Shown here one piece after another: positions 22,863 to 35,517 of a stretch of DNA of 64,000 bases; the first letter of the stretch is position 1; each line of letters starts with the position of its first letter. Origin of the DNA: Amaranthus tricolor. Taxonomy: Eukaryota; Streptophyta; Magnoliopsida; Caryophyllales; Amaranthaceae. The translations under genes and the position numbers were made by a program. Under the pieces are notes generated by a model, which did not search any database, was not told the DNA's origin, and saw only the letters and a list, made by a program, of their open reading frames with translations. The stretch lies in the NCBI RefSeq assembly GCF_026212465.1, contig NC_080049.1, forward strand, positions 3,745,362-3,809,361, in the 5' to 3' direction.

Positions 22863-25800
22863 CGTGTTATGTTGAGCTTTTAAGGGTTTTTAAGAGTTTT
22901 TGCCACATTTGCGCATAAAGTAGCTCAAACTAGGTTTGTTTTGCACAAAACAAGGAACACAACTCTATTTGGTATATTTTATTGTGTTGAAGTGGTTAGA
23001 ATTGAAAAACATAGTCATATGCTAGAAATTTCGTGTTAAGTTGCGATTTTAAAGGTTTTTAAGTGTTTTCGCCACTTTTGCGCATAAAGAAGCTCAAACA
23101 TGGTTTGTTTTGCACGAAACTTGGCATACATCACTATTTGGTATATTTTATAGTGTTGAAGTGGTTAAAATTGAAAATCATAGTCATATGCTAGAAATCA
23201 CGTGTAAAGTTGAGCTTTTAAGGGTTTTCAAGAGTTTTTTACCACTTTTGCGCATAAAGTAGCTCAAACTAGGTTTGTTTTGCACAAAACAAGGCACACA
23301 ACACTATTTGGTATATTTTATTGTGTTGAAGTGGTTAGAATTGAAAATCATAGTCATACGCTAGAAATTACGTGTTAAGTTGCGATTTAAAGGGTTTTAA
23401 AGCGTTTTTGCCACTTTTGCGCATAAAGTAGATCAAACTTGGTTTGTTTTGCACGGAACTTGGAACACAACACTATTTGGTATATATTATTGTGTTTAAG
23501 TGGTTAGAATTGAAAATCATAGTCATATGCTAGAAATTGCGTGTTAAGTTGAGCTTTTAAGGGTTTTCAAGCGTTTTTGCCACTTTTGCGCATAAAGTAG
23601 CTCAAACATGGTTTGTTTTGCAAGAAACTTGGCACACAACACTATTTGGTATATATTATTGTGTTGAAGTGGTTAAAATTGAAAATCATAGTTATATACT
23701 AGAAAATACGTGTTAAGCTGCGCTTTTAAGGGTTTTTAAGCGTTTTTGCCACTTTTGCGCATAAAGTAGCTCAAAGTTGGTTTGTTTTGCATGCAACATG
23801 GCACACAACACTCTTTGGTATGTATTATTGTTTTGAAGTGGTTAGAATTTAAAATCATCGTCATCTGCAAGAAATTACGTTTTAAGTTGAGCTTTTAAGG
23901 GTTTTAAGCGTTTTTGCCACTTTTGCGCAAAATGTTGCTCAAAGTTGATTTGTTTTGCACGAAACTTGGAACACAACACTATTTGGTATATATTATTGTG
24001 TTGAAGTGGTTATAATTGAAAATCATAGTCATATGCTAGAAATTTCATGTTAACTTGTTATTTTAATGGTTTTTAAGCGTTTTTGCCACTTTTGCGCATA
24101 AAGTGCTCAAATTTGGTTTGTTTTGCACGAAACTTGGCACACAACACTGTTTGGAATATATTATTGTGTTGAAGTGGTTAGAATTGAAAAGGATATTAAT
24201 ATGCTAGAAATTACGTGTTAAGTTGAGCTTTTAAGGGTTTTTAAGAGTTTTTGCCACATTTGCGCATAGAGTAGCTCAAACTAGGTTTGTTTTGCACAAA
24301 ACAAGGAACACAACTCTATTTGGTATATTTTATTGTGTTGAAGTGGTTAGAATTGAAAATCATAGTCATATGCTAGAAATTACGTGTTAAGTTGCGATTT
24401 TAAAAGTTTTTAAATGTTTTCGCTACTTTTGCGCATAAAGTAGCTCAAACATGGTTTGTTTTGCAAAAAACATGGCATACAACACTATTTGGTATATTTT
24501 ATAGTGTTGAAGTGGTTAAAATTGAAAATAATAGTCATATACTACAAAATACGTCTTAAGTTGCGATTTTAAGGTTTTTTAAGCGTTTTTGCCACTTTTG
24601 CACATAAAGTAGCTCAAAGTTGGTTTGTTTCGCACAAAACTTGACACACAACACTATTTGGAATATATTATTTTGGTTAAGTGGTTAGAATTGATAATCA
24701 TAGTCATATGCTAGAAATTGCATGTTAAGTTGTGCTTTTATGGGTTTTCAAGCGTTTTTGCCACTTTAGCGCATAAAGTAGCTCAAACTTGATTTGTTTT
24801 GCACGAAACTTCGCACACAACAATATTTGGTATATATTATTGTGTTGAAGTGGGTTAGAATTTAAAATCATTTTCATACGCTAGAAATTACGTGTTATGT
24901 TGCGATTTAAAGGGTTTTAAAGCGTTTTTGCCACTTTTGCGCATAAAGTAGCTCATATTGGTTTGTTTTGCACGAAACTTGGCACACAACACTGTTTGGA
25001 ATATATTATTGTGTTGAAGTGGTTAGAATTGAAAATCATAGTCATATGCTAGAAAACACGTGTAAAGTTGAGCTTTTAAGGGTTTTTAAGAGTTTTTTAC
25101 CACTTTTGCGCATAAAGTAGCTCAAACTAGGTTTGTTTTGCACAAAACAAGGCACACAACACTATTTGGTATATTTTATTGTGTTGAAGTGGTTAGAATT
25201 TGAAAATCTTAGTCATACGCTAGAAAATTACGTGTTAAGTTGCGATTTAAGGGTTTTTAAAGCGTTTTTGCCACTTTTGCGCATAAAGTAGCTCAAACTT
25301 GGTTTTGTTTTGCACGGAACTTGGCACACAACACTATTTGGTATATATTATTGTGTTTAAGTTGTTAGAATTGAAAATCATAGGTCATATGCTAGAAATT
25401 GCGTGTTAAGTTGAGCTTTTAAGGGTTTTCAAGCGTTTTTTGCCACTTTTGCGCATAAAAGTAGCTCAAACATGGTTTGTTTTGCAAGAAACTTGGCACA
25501 CAACACTATTTGGTATATTTTATTGTGTTGAAGTGGTTAAAATTGAAAATCATAGTCATATACTACAAAATACATGTTAAGTTGCGATTTTAAGGGTTTT
25601 TAAGCGTTTTTGCCACTTTTGCGTATAAAGTAGCTCAAACTAGGTTTTGTTTTGCACAAAACAAGGAACACAACTCTATTTGGTATATTTTATTGTGTTG
25701 AAGTGGTTAGAATTGGAAATCATAGTTATATGTTAGAAATTACTTGTTAAGTTGCGATTTTAAAAGTTTTTAAGTGTTTTTGCCACTTTTGCGCATAAAA

Positions 25801-26251
25801 GTAGCTCAAACATGGTTTGTTTTTGCACGAAACTTGGCATACAACACTATTTGGTATATTTTAAAGTGTTGAAGTGGTTAAAATCTAAAATCATAGTCAT
25901 ATTCTACAAAATACGTGTGAAGTTGCGATTTTAAGGTTTTTTAAGCGTTTTTGCCACTTTTGCACATAAAGTATCTCAAAGTTGGTTTGTTTTGCACGCA
26001 ACTTGGCACACAACAATATTTGGTAAATATTATTGTGTTTAAGTGGTTAGAATTGAAAATCATAGTCATATGCTAGAAATTGCGTGTTAAGTTAAGCTTT
26101 TAAGTGTTTTCAAGCGTTTTTGCCACTTTTGCGCATAAAGTAGCTCAAACTTGATTTGTTTTGCACGAAACTTGGCACACAACACTATTTGGTATATATT
26201 ATTGTGTTGAAGTGGTTATAATTTAAAATCATAGTCATATGCTAGAAATTT
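22863..26251 (+). repeat. Rearranged, diverged relatives of the 15-monomer HOR
   Basis: Monomer types of the 15-monomer unit are still recognisable but skipped or reordered. After the step back at 22863, a second jump at 23201 passes straight to the acgtgtaaagttgag type, skipping about three monomers. The once-per-unit marker catcgtcatctgcaag recurs at 23856, 2027 bp (12 monomers) after the last one, and gaaaaggatattaat recurs at 24186. Point divergence from the clean copies is clearly higher. From about 24900, one-base insertions accumulate (ggttttgttttgc, gcataaaagtagc, taggtcatatgc). Confidence 0.82.
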
Positions 26252-27109
26252 CATGTTAAACTTGTGATTTTAACGTGTTTTAGTTAAGCATTTTTGCCAC
26301 TTTTGCGCATAAAGTAGCTCAAACATGGTTTGTTTTGCACGAAACATGGCACACAACACTATTTGTTATATATTATTGTGTTGAAGTGGTTTAAAATTGA
26401 AAATCTTAGTTTATATACTAGAAAATACGTGTTAAGCTGCGCTTACCAGGGGTTTTTAAGCGTTTTTTGCCACTTTTGCGCATAAAGTAGCTCAAAGTTG
26501 GTTTGTTTTGCATGCCAAATGGCACACAACACTATTTGGTATATATTATTGTGTTTAAGTGGTTAGAATTGAAAATCATAGTCCATATACTACAAATTCG
26601 TTGTTATGTTGCGATTTTTAAGGGTTTTTTAGAGTTTTTGCCACTTTTGCGCATAAAGTAGGTCAAACTTGGTTTGTTTTGCACGGAAACTTGGCACACA
26701 ACACTATTTTGTATATATTATTGTGTTTAAGTGGTTAGGATTGAAAATCATAGTCATATGCTAGAAATTGCGTGTTAAGTTGAGCTTTTAAGGGTTTTCA
26801 AGCGTTTTTGCCACTTTTGCGCATAAAGTAGCTCAAACTTGATTTGTTTTGCACGAAAACTTGGCACACAACACTATTTGGTATATATTATTGTGTTGAA
26901 GTGGTTATAATTTAAAATCATAGTCATATGCTAGAAATTTCATGTTAACTTGTGATTTTAACGATTTTTAAGCGTTTTTGCCACTTTTGCGCATAAAGTA
27001 GCTCAAACTTGGTTTGTTTTGCACGAAACTAGGCACACAACACTATTTGGTATATATTATTGTGTTGAAGTGGTTATAATTTAAAATCATAGTCATATGC
27101 TAGAAATTT
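26252..27109 (+). repeat. 5-monomer repeat, copy 1, with extra bases
   Basis: Order: catgttaa type with ttaagcattttt; gctgcgctta type; a gttatgttgcg type with agtaggtcaaac; a gcgtgttaagttgag type; and a catgttaact type with acgatttttaagcg (from 26941). It is 858 bp against an expected 845. The surplus comes from single-base insertions such as acgtgttttagttaagc near 26273 and gcttaccaggggttttt near 26440. The second copy lacks them. Confidence 0.82.
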
Positions 27110-27961
27110 CATGTTAACTTGTGATTTTAACGGTTTTTTAAGCATTTTTTGCCACTTTTGCGCATAAAGTAGCTCAAACATGGTTTGTTTTGCACGAAAC
27201 ATGGCACACAACACTATTTGTTATATATTATTGTGTTGAAGTGGTTTAAAATTGAAAATCATAGTTATATACTAGAAAATACGTGTTAAGCTGCGCTTAT
27301 CAGGGTTTTTAAGCGTTTTTGCCACTTTTGCGCATAAAGTAGCTCAAAGTTGGTTTGTTTTGCATGGCAAATGGCACACAACACTATTTGGTATATATTA
27401 TTGTGTTTAAGTGGTTAGAATTGAAAATCATAGTCATATACTACAAATTACGTGTTATGTTGCGATTTTAAGGGTTTTTTAAGAGTTTTTGCCACTTTTG
27501 CGCATAAAGTAGGTCAAACTTGGTTTGTTTTGCACGGAACTTGGCACACAACACTATTTTGTATATATTATTGTGTTTAAGTGGTTAGGATTGAAAATCA
27601 TAGTCATATGCTAGAAATTGCGTGTTAAGTTGAGCTTTTAAGGGTTTTCAAGCGTTTTTGCCACTTTTGCGCATAAAGTAGCTCAAACTTGATTTGTTTT
27701 GCACGAAACTTGGCACACAACACTATTTGGTATATATTATTGTGTTGAAGTGGTTATAATTTAAAATCATAGTCATATGCTAGAAATTTCATGTTAACTT
27801 GTGATTTTAACGATTTTTAAGCGTTTTTGCCACTTTTGCGCTATAAAGTAGCTCAAACTTGGTTTGTTTTGCACGAAACTAGGCACACAACACTATTTGG
27901 TATATATTATTGTGTTGAAGTGTGGTTATAATTGAAACTCATAGTCATATGTTAGAAATTA
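27110..27961 (+). repeat. 5-monomer repeat, copy 2
   Basis: Repeats the five types of the preceding copy in the same order, with the rare gcgcttatcagggttttt at about 27294. It ends with gaagtgtggttataattg near 27920, which carries two extra bases. Confidence 0.83.
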
Positions 27962-30152
27962 CGTTTTAAGTTGAGTTTTTTAATTTTAAGAATTTTTGCC
28001 ACTTTAGCGCATAGAGTAGCTTAAACTTGTTTTGTTTTGCACGAAACTTGGCACACAACACTATTAGGTATACATTATTGTGTTGAAGTGATTAAAATTT
28101 AATATCATAGTCATATGTTAGAAATTACATGTTAAGTTGCGATTTTAAGGGTTTTAAAGCGTTTTAGCCACTTTTGCGCATAAAGTAGCTCAAACTTGGT
28201 TTGTTTTGCACCCAACTAGGCACAGAACAGTATTTGGGATATATAATTGTGTTGAAGTGGTTAGAATTGAAAATCATAGTCATATGCTAGAAATTACGTG
28301 TTAAGTTGCGATTTTAAAATTTTTTAAGTGTTTTCGCCACTTTTGCGCATAAAGTAGCTCAAAAATGGTTTGTTTTGCACGAAACTTGGCATACAACACT
28401 ATTTGGTATATTTTATAGTGTTTTAGTGGTTAAAATTGAAAATAATAGTCATATACTACAAAATACGTGTTAAGTTGTGATTTTAAGGTTTTTTAAGCGT
28501 TTTTGCCACTTTTGCACATAATGTAGCTCAAAGTTGGTTTGTTTTGCACACAACTTGGCACACAACACTATTTGGAATATATTATTTTGGTTAAGTGGTT
28601 AGAATTGAAAATCATAGTCATATGCTAGAAATTGCATGTTAAGTTGTGCTTTTATGGGTTTTCAAGCGTTTTAGCCACTTTAGCGCATAAAGTAGCTCAA
28701 ACTTGATTTGTTTTGCACGAAACTTGGCACACAACAATATTTGGTATATATTATTGTGCTGAAGTGGGTTAGATTTTAAAATCATATTCATACGCTAGAA
28801 ATTACGTGTTAAGTTGCGATTTAAAGGGTTTTTAAGAGTTTTTTACCACTTTTGCGCATATAGAACCTCAAACTAGGTTTGTTTTGCACAAAACAAGGCA
28901 CACAACACTATTTGGTATATTTTATTGTGTTGAAGTGGTTAGAATTGAAAATCATAGTCATATGCTAGAAATTACGTGTTAAGTTGCAATTTTAAGGGTT
29001 TTTATGTGTTTTTGCCACTTTTGCGCATAAAGCAGCTCAAACATGGTTTGTTTTGCAAGAAACTTGGCACACAACACTATTTGGTATATTTTATTGTGTT
29101 GAAGTGGTTAAAATTTAAAATCATAGTCATATACTACAAAATACGTGTTAAGTTGCGATTTTAAGGGTTTTTAAGCGTTTTTGCCACTTTTGCGCATAAA
29201 GTAGCTCAAACTTGGTTTGTTTTGCACCAAACTAGGCACACAACACTGTTTGAGATATATTATTGTGTTGAAGTGGTTAGAATTTAAAATCATAGTCACA
29301 TGCTAGAAATTACGTGTTAAGTTGCGATTTTAAGGGTTTTTAAGAGTTTTTGCCACTTTTGCGCATAAAGTAGGTCAAACTTGGTTTGTTTTGCACGGAA
29401 CTTGGCACACAACACTATTTTGTATATATTATTGTGTTTAAGTGGTTAGGATTGAAAATCATAGTCATATGCTAGAAATTGCGTGTTAAGTTGAGCTTTT
29501 AAGGGTTTTCAAGCGTTTTTGCCACTTTTGCGCATAAAGTAGCTCAAACTTGATTTGTTTTGCACGAAACTTGGCACACAACACTATTTGGTATATATTA
29601 TTGTGTTGAAGTGGTTATAATTTAAAATCATAGTCATATGCTAGAAATTTCATGTTAACTTGTGATTTTAACGGTTTTTAAGCGTTTTTGCCACTTTTGC
29701 GCATAAAGTAGCTCAAACTTGGTTTGTTTTGCACGAAACTAGGCACACAACACTATTTGGTATATATTATTGTGTTTAAGTGGTTATAATTGAAAATCAT
29801 AGTCATATGTTAGAAATTACGTTTTAAGTTGTGTTTTTAAGGGTTTTTAAGAATTTTTGCCACTTTAGCGCATAGAGTAGCTTAAACTTGTTTTGTTTTG
29901 CATGAAACTTGGCACACAACACTATTAGGTATACATTATTGTGTTGAAGTGGTTAAAATCGAATATCATAGTCATATGTTAGAAATTATTTGTTAAGTTG
30001 CGATTTTAAGGGTTCGTTTTTGCCACTTTAGCACATAAAGTACCTCAAACTTGATTTGTTTTGCACGAAACTTGGCACATAACACTATTTGGTATATATT
30101 ATAGTGTTGAATTGGGTTAGAATTTAAAATCATCGTCATATTCTAGAAATTA
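27962..30152 (+). repeat. Transitional monomers with an 11-12 monomer duplication
   Basis: Types here link the 15-monomer family to the next block. A run with agtaggtcaaacttgg, catgttaacttgtg, acgttttaagttg plus gcatagagtagcttaaac, and then ccaaactaggcacagaac is present twice. The catgttaac boundary shifts from 27790 to 29651 (1861 bp, 11 monomers). The cacagaaca motif shifts from 28221 to 30246 (2025 bp, 12 monomers), so the second copy holds one extra monomer. That extra one, starting about 29989, is only 164 bp because gggtttttaagcg has become gggttcg. Confidence 0.75.
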
Positions 30153-31285
30153 CGTGTTAAGTTGTGATTTTAAGGGTTTTAAAGCGTTTTAGCCACTTTT
30201 GCGCATAAAGTAGCTCAAACTTGGTTTGTTTTGCACCAAACTAGGCACAGAACACTATTTGGGATATATAACTGTGTTGAAGTGGTTAGAATTGAAAATC
30301 ATAGTCATATGCTAGAAATTACGTGTTAAGTTGCGATTTTAATGGTTTTTAAGCGTTTTTGCCACTTTTGCGCTTAAAGTAGCTCAAATATGGTTTGTTT
30401 TGCACGCAACTTGGCAGACAACACTATTTGTTATATATTAATGTGTTGAATAGTTTAAAAATGAAAATCGTAGTCATATGCTAGAAATTACGTGTTAAGT
30501 TGCGATTTTAATGGTTTTTAAGCGTTTTTGCCACTTTTGCGCATAAAGTAGCTCAAACTTGGTTTGTTTTGAACCAAACTAGGCACACAGCACTATTTGG
30601 GATATATAATTGTGTTGAAGTGGTTAGAATTGAAAATCATAGTCATATGCTAGAAATTACGTGTTAAGTTGCAATTTTAAGGGTTTTTAAGCGTTTTTTG
30701 CCACTTTTGCGCATAAAGTAGCTCAAACATGGTTTGTTTTGCACGCAACTTGGCAGACAACACTATTTGTTATATATTATTGTGTTGAATAGGTTAAAAA
30801 TGAAAATCGTAGTCATATGCTAGAAATTACGTGTTAAGTTTCGATTTTAATGGTTTTTAAGCGTTTTTGCCACTTTAGCGCATAAAATAGCTCAAACTTG
30901 ATTTGTTTTGCACGAAACTTGGCACACAACACTATTTGGTATATATTATTGTGTTGAAGTGGTTATAATTTAAAATCATAGTCATATGCTAGAAATTTCA
31001 TGTTAACCTGTGATTTTAACGGTTTTTAAGCGTTTTTGCCACTTTTGCGCATAAAGTAGCTCAAACTTGGTTTGTTTTGAACCAAACTAGGCACACAACA
31101 CTATTTGGGATATATAATTGTGTTGAAGTGGTTAGAATTGAAAATCATAGTCATATGCTAGAAATTACGTGTTAAGTTGCGAATTTAAGGATTTTTAAGC
31201 GTTTTTTCCACATTTGCGCATAAAGTTGCTCAAACATGGTTTGTTTTGCACGCAACTTGGGAGACAACACTATTTGTTATATATT

Positions 31286-31961
31286 CTAGTGTTGAATTGG
31301 GTTAGAATTGAAAATCATATTCATACGCTAGAAATTACGTGTTAAGTTGCGATTTTAAGGGTTTTAAAGCATTTTAGCCACTTTTGCGCCTAAAGTAGCT
31401 CAAACATGGTTTGTTTTGCACCAAACTAGGCACACAACACTATTTGGGATATATAATTGTGTTGAAGTGGTTAGAATTGAAAATCATAGTCATATGCTAG
31501 AAATTACGTGTTAAGTTCGATTTTAAGGGTTTTTAAGCGTTTTTGCCACTTTTGCGCATAAAGTTGCTCAAACATGGTTTGTTTTGCACGCAACTTGGCA
31601 GACAACACTATTTGTTATATATTCTAGTGTTGAATTGGGTTAGAATTGAAAATCATATTCATACGTTAGAAATTACGTGTTAAGTTGCGATTTTAAGGGT
31701 TTTAAAGCGTTTTAGCCACTTTTGCGCATAAAGTAGCTCAAACTTGGTTTGTTTTGCACCAAACTAGGCACAGAACACTATTTGGGATATATAATTTTGT
31801 TGAAGTGGTTAGAATTGAAAATCATAGTCATATACTAGAAATTACATGTTAAATTGCGATTTTAAGGGTTTTTAAGCGTTTTTGCCACTTTTGCGCATAA
31901 AGTAGCTCAAACATGGTTTGTTTTGCACGCAACTTGGCAGACAACCCTATTTGTTATATAT
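31286..31961 (+). repeat. 2-monomer repeat (~339 bp), short run
   Basis: Markers at 31286 and 31624, 338 bp apart, followed by one further partner monomer. The same pair of classes is seen as in the longer runs downstream, so the dimer existed before the main runs were amplified. Confidence 0.75.
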
Positions 31962-32183
31962 TATTGTGTTGAATAGGTTAAAAATGAAAATCGTAGTCAT
32001 ATGCTAGAAATTACGTGTTAAGTTCCGATTTTAATGCTTTTTAAGCGTTTTTTGCCACTTTAGCGCATAAAATAGCTCAAACTTGATTTGTTTTGCACGA
32101 AACTTGACACACAACACTATTTGGTATATATTATTGTGTTGAAGTGGTTATAATTTAAAATCATAGTCATATGCTAGAAATTT

Positions 32184-32690
32184 CATGTTAACTTGTGATT
32201 TTAACGGTTTTTAAGCGTTTTTGCCTCTTCTGCGCATAAAGTAGCTCAAACTTGGTTTGTTTTGAACCAAACTAGGCACACAACACTATTTGGGATATAT
32301 AATTGTGTTGAAGTGGTTAGAATTGAAAATCATAGTCATATGCTAGAAATTACGTGTTAAGTTGCGATTTTAAGGGTTTTTAAGCGTTTTTGCCACTTTT
32401 GCGCATAAAGTAGCTCAAACATGGTTTGTTTTGCACGCAACTTGGCAGACAACACTATTTGTTATATATTATTGTGTTTAATAGGTTAAAAATGAAAATC
32501 GTAGTCATATGCTAGAAATTACGTGTTAAGTTCCGATTTTAATGGTTTTTAAGCGTTTTTGCCACTTTAGCGCATAAAATAGCTCAAACTTGATTTGTTT
32601 TGCACGAAACTTGGCACACAACACTATTTGGTATATATTATTGTGTTGAAGTGGTTATAATTTAAAATCATAGTCATATGCTAGAAATTT
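32184..32690 (+). repeat. 3-monomer repeat (507 bp), copy 1
   Basis: Order: catgttaacttgtg monomer ending gggatatataattg; a monomer with ggcagacaacac and aataggttaaaaatg; and a gttccgattttaatgg monomer with agcgcataaaatagc. The first class recurs exactly 507 bp later. A variant middle reads attgtgtttaataggtt. Confidence 0.85.
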
Positions 32691-33197
32691 CATGTTAACT
32701 TGTGATTTTAACGGTTTTTAAGCGTTTTTGCCACTTTTGCGCATAAAGTAGCTCAAACTTGGTTTGTTTTTAACCAAACTAGGCACACAACACTATTTGG
32801 GATATATAATTGTGTTGAAGTGGTTAGAATTGAAAATCATAGTCATATGCTAGAAATTACGTGTTAAGTTGCAATTTTAAGGGTTTTTAAGCGTTTTTGC
32901 CACTTTTGCGCATAAAGTAGCTCAAACATGGTTTGTTTTGCACGCAACTTGGCAGACAACACTATTTGTTATATATTATTGTGTTGAATAGGTTAAAAAT
33001 GAAAATCGTAGTCATATGCTAGAAATTACGTGTTAAGTTTCGATTTTAATGGTTTTTAAGCGTTTTTGCCACTTTAGCGCATAAAATAGCTCAAACTTGA
33101 TTTGTTTTGCACGAAACTTGGCACACAACACTATTTGGTATATATTATTGTGTTGAAGTGGTTATAATTTAAAATCATAGTCATATGCTAGAAATTT
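32691..33197 (+). repeat. 3-monomer repeat (507 bp), copy 2
   Basis: Same three classes in the same order as the preceding 507 bp. Private variants are gtttttaaccaaactagg near 32764 and gtttcgattttaatgg in the third monomer. A further first-class monomer starts at 33198 before the order changes. Confidence 0.85.
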
Positions 33198-33483
33198 CAT
33201 GTTAACTTGTGATTTTAACGGTTTTTAAGCGTTTTGCCACTTTTGCGCATAAAGTAGCTCAAACTTGGTTTGTTTTGAACCAAACTACGCACACAACACT
33301 ATTTGGGATATATAATTGTGTTGAAGTGGTTAGAATTGAAAATCATGGTCATATGCTAGAAATTACGTGTTAAGTTGCGAATTTAAGGATTTTTAAGCGT
33401 TTTTTCAACATTTGCGCATAAAGTTGCTCAAACATGGTTTGTTTTGCACGCAACTTGGCAGACAACACTATTTGTTATATATT

Positions 33484-34839
33484 CTAGTGTTGAATTGGGT
33501 TAGAATTGAAAATCATATTCATACGCTAGAAATTACGTGTTAAGTTGCGATTTTAAGGGTTTTAAAGCATTTTAGCCACTTTTGCGCCTAAAGTAGCTCA
33601 AACATGGTTTGTTTTGCACCAAACTAGGCACACAACACTATTTGGGATATATAATTGTGTTGAAGTGGTTAGAATTGAAAATCATAGTCATATGCTAGAA
33701 ATTACGTGTTAAGTTGCGATTTTAAGGGTTTTTAATAGTTTTTGCCACTTTTGCGCATAAAGTTGCTCAAACATGGTTTGTTTTGCACGCAACTTGGCAG
33801 ACAACACTATTTGTTATATATTCTAGTGTTGAATTGGGTTAGAATTGAAAATCATATTCATACGCTAGAAATTACGTGTTAAGTTGCGATTTTAAGGGTT
33901 TTAAAGCGTTTTAGCCACTTTTGCGCATAAAGTAGCTCAAACTTGGTTTGTTTTGCACAAAACTAGGCACAGAACACTATTTGGGATATATAATTGTGTT
34001 GAAGTGGTTAGAATTGAAAATCATAGTCATATGCTAGAAATTACGTGTTAAGTTGCGATTTTAATGGTTTTTAAGCGTTTTTGCCACTTTTGCGCATAAA
34101 GTTGCTCAAACATGGTTTGTTTTGCACGCAACTTGGCAGACAACACTATTTGTTATATATTCTAGTGTTGAATTGGGTTAGAATTGAAAATCATATTCAT
34201 ACGCTAGAAATTACGTGTTAAGTTGCGATTTTAAGGGTTTTAAAGCATTTTAGCCACTTTTGCGCCTAAAGTAGCTCAAACATGGTTTGTTTTGCACCAA
34301 ACTAGGCACACAACACTATTTGGGATATATAATTGTGTTGAAGTGGTTAGAATTGAAAATCATAGTCATATGCTAGAAATTACGTGTTAAGTTGCGATTT
34401 TAAGGGTTTTTAATAGTTTTTGCCACTTTTGCGCATAAAGTTGCTCAAACATGGTTTGTTTTGCACGCAACTTGGCAGACAACACTATTTGTTATATATT
34501 CTAGTGTTGAATTGGGTTAGAATTGAAAATCATATTCATACGCTAGAAATTACGTGTTAAGTTGCGATTTTAAGGGTTTTAAAGCGTTTTAGCCACTTTT
34601 GCGCATAAAGTAGCTCAAATATGGTTTGTTTTGCACGCAACTTGGCAGACAACACTATTTGTTATATATTATTGTGTTGAATAGTTTAAAAATGAAAATC
34701 GTAGTCATATGCTAGAAATTACGTGTTAAGTTCCGATTTTAATGGTTTTTAAGCGTTTTTGCCTCTTTTGCGCATAAAGTAGCTCAAACTTGGTTTGTTT
34801 TGAACCAAACTAGGCACACAAACACTATTTGGGATATAT
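33484..34839 (+). repeat. 2-monomer repeat (~339 bp), main run 1
   Basis: The marker ctagtgttgaattggg occurs at 33484, 33823, 34162 and 34501, each 339 bp apart. The paired monomer carries gttttaaagc with tttagccac and ends gggatatataattg. Units differ in a few positions, such as gttttaatag against gtttttaagcg. The last interval loses regularity as an aatagtttaaaaatg monomer follows. Confidence 0.83.
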
Positions 34840-35517
34840 AATTGTGTTGAAGTGGTTAGAATTGAAAATCATAGTCATATGCTAGAAATTACGTGTTAAG
34901 TTGCGATTTTAAGGGTTTTTAAGCGTTTTTGCCACTTTTGCGCATAAAGTAGCTCAAACATGGTTTGTTTTGCAAGCAACATGGCAGACAACACTATTTG
35001 TTATATATTATTGTGTTGAATAGGTTAAAAATGAAAATCGTAGTCATATGCTAGAAATTACGTGTTAAGTTCCGATTTTAATGGTTTTTAAGCGTTTTTT
35101 GCCACTTTAGCGCATAAAATAGCTCAAACTTGATTTGTTTTGCACGAAACTTGGCACACAACACTATATGGTATATATTATTGTGTTGAAGTGGTTATAA
35201 TTTAAAATCATAGTCATATGCTAGAAATTTCATGTTAACTTGTGATTTTAACGGTTTTTAAGCGTTTTTGCCACTTTTGCGCATAAAGTAGCTCAAACTT
35301 GGTTTGTTTTGAACCAAACTAGGCACACAACACTATTTGGGATATATAATTGTGTTGAAGTGGTTAGAATTGAAAATCATAGTCATATGCTAGAAATTAC
35401 GTGTTAAGTTGCGAATTTAAGGATTTTTAAGCGTTTTTTCCACTTTTGCGCATAAAGTTGCTCAAACATGGTTTGTTTTGCACGCAACTTGGCAGACAAC
35501 ACTATTTGCTATATATT

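Noticed and set aside
23190..23215. CACGTG (G-box or E-box) where a monomer reads aatcacgtgt
   Set aside because: It arises from a single base change in the common attacgtgt word and recurs with the repeat. There is no promoter context.
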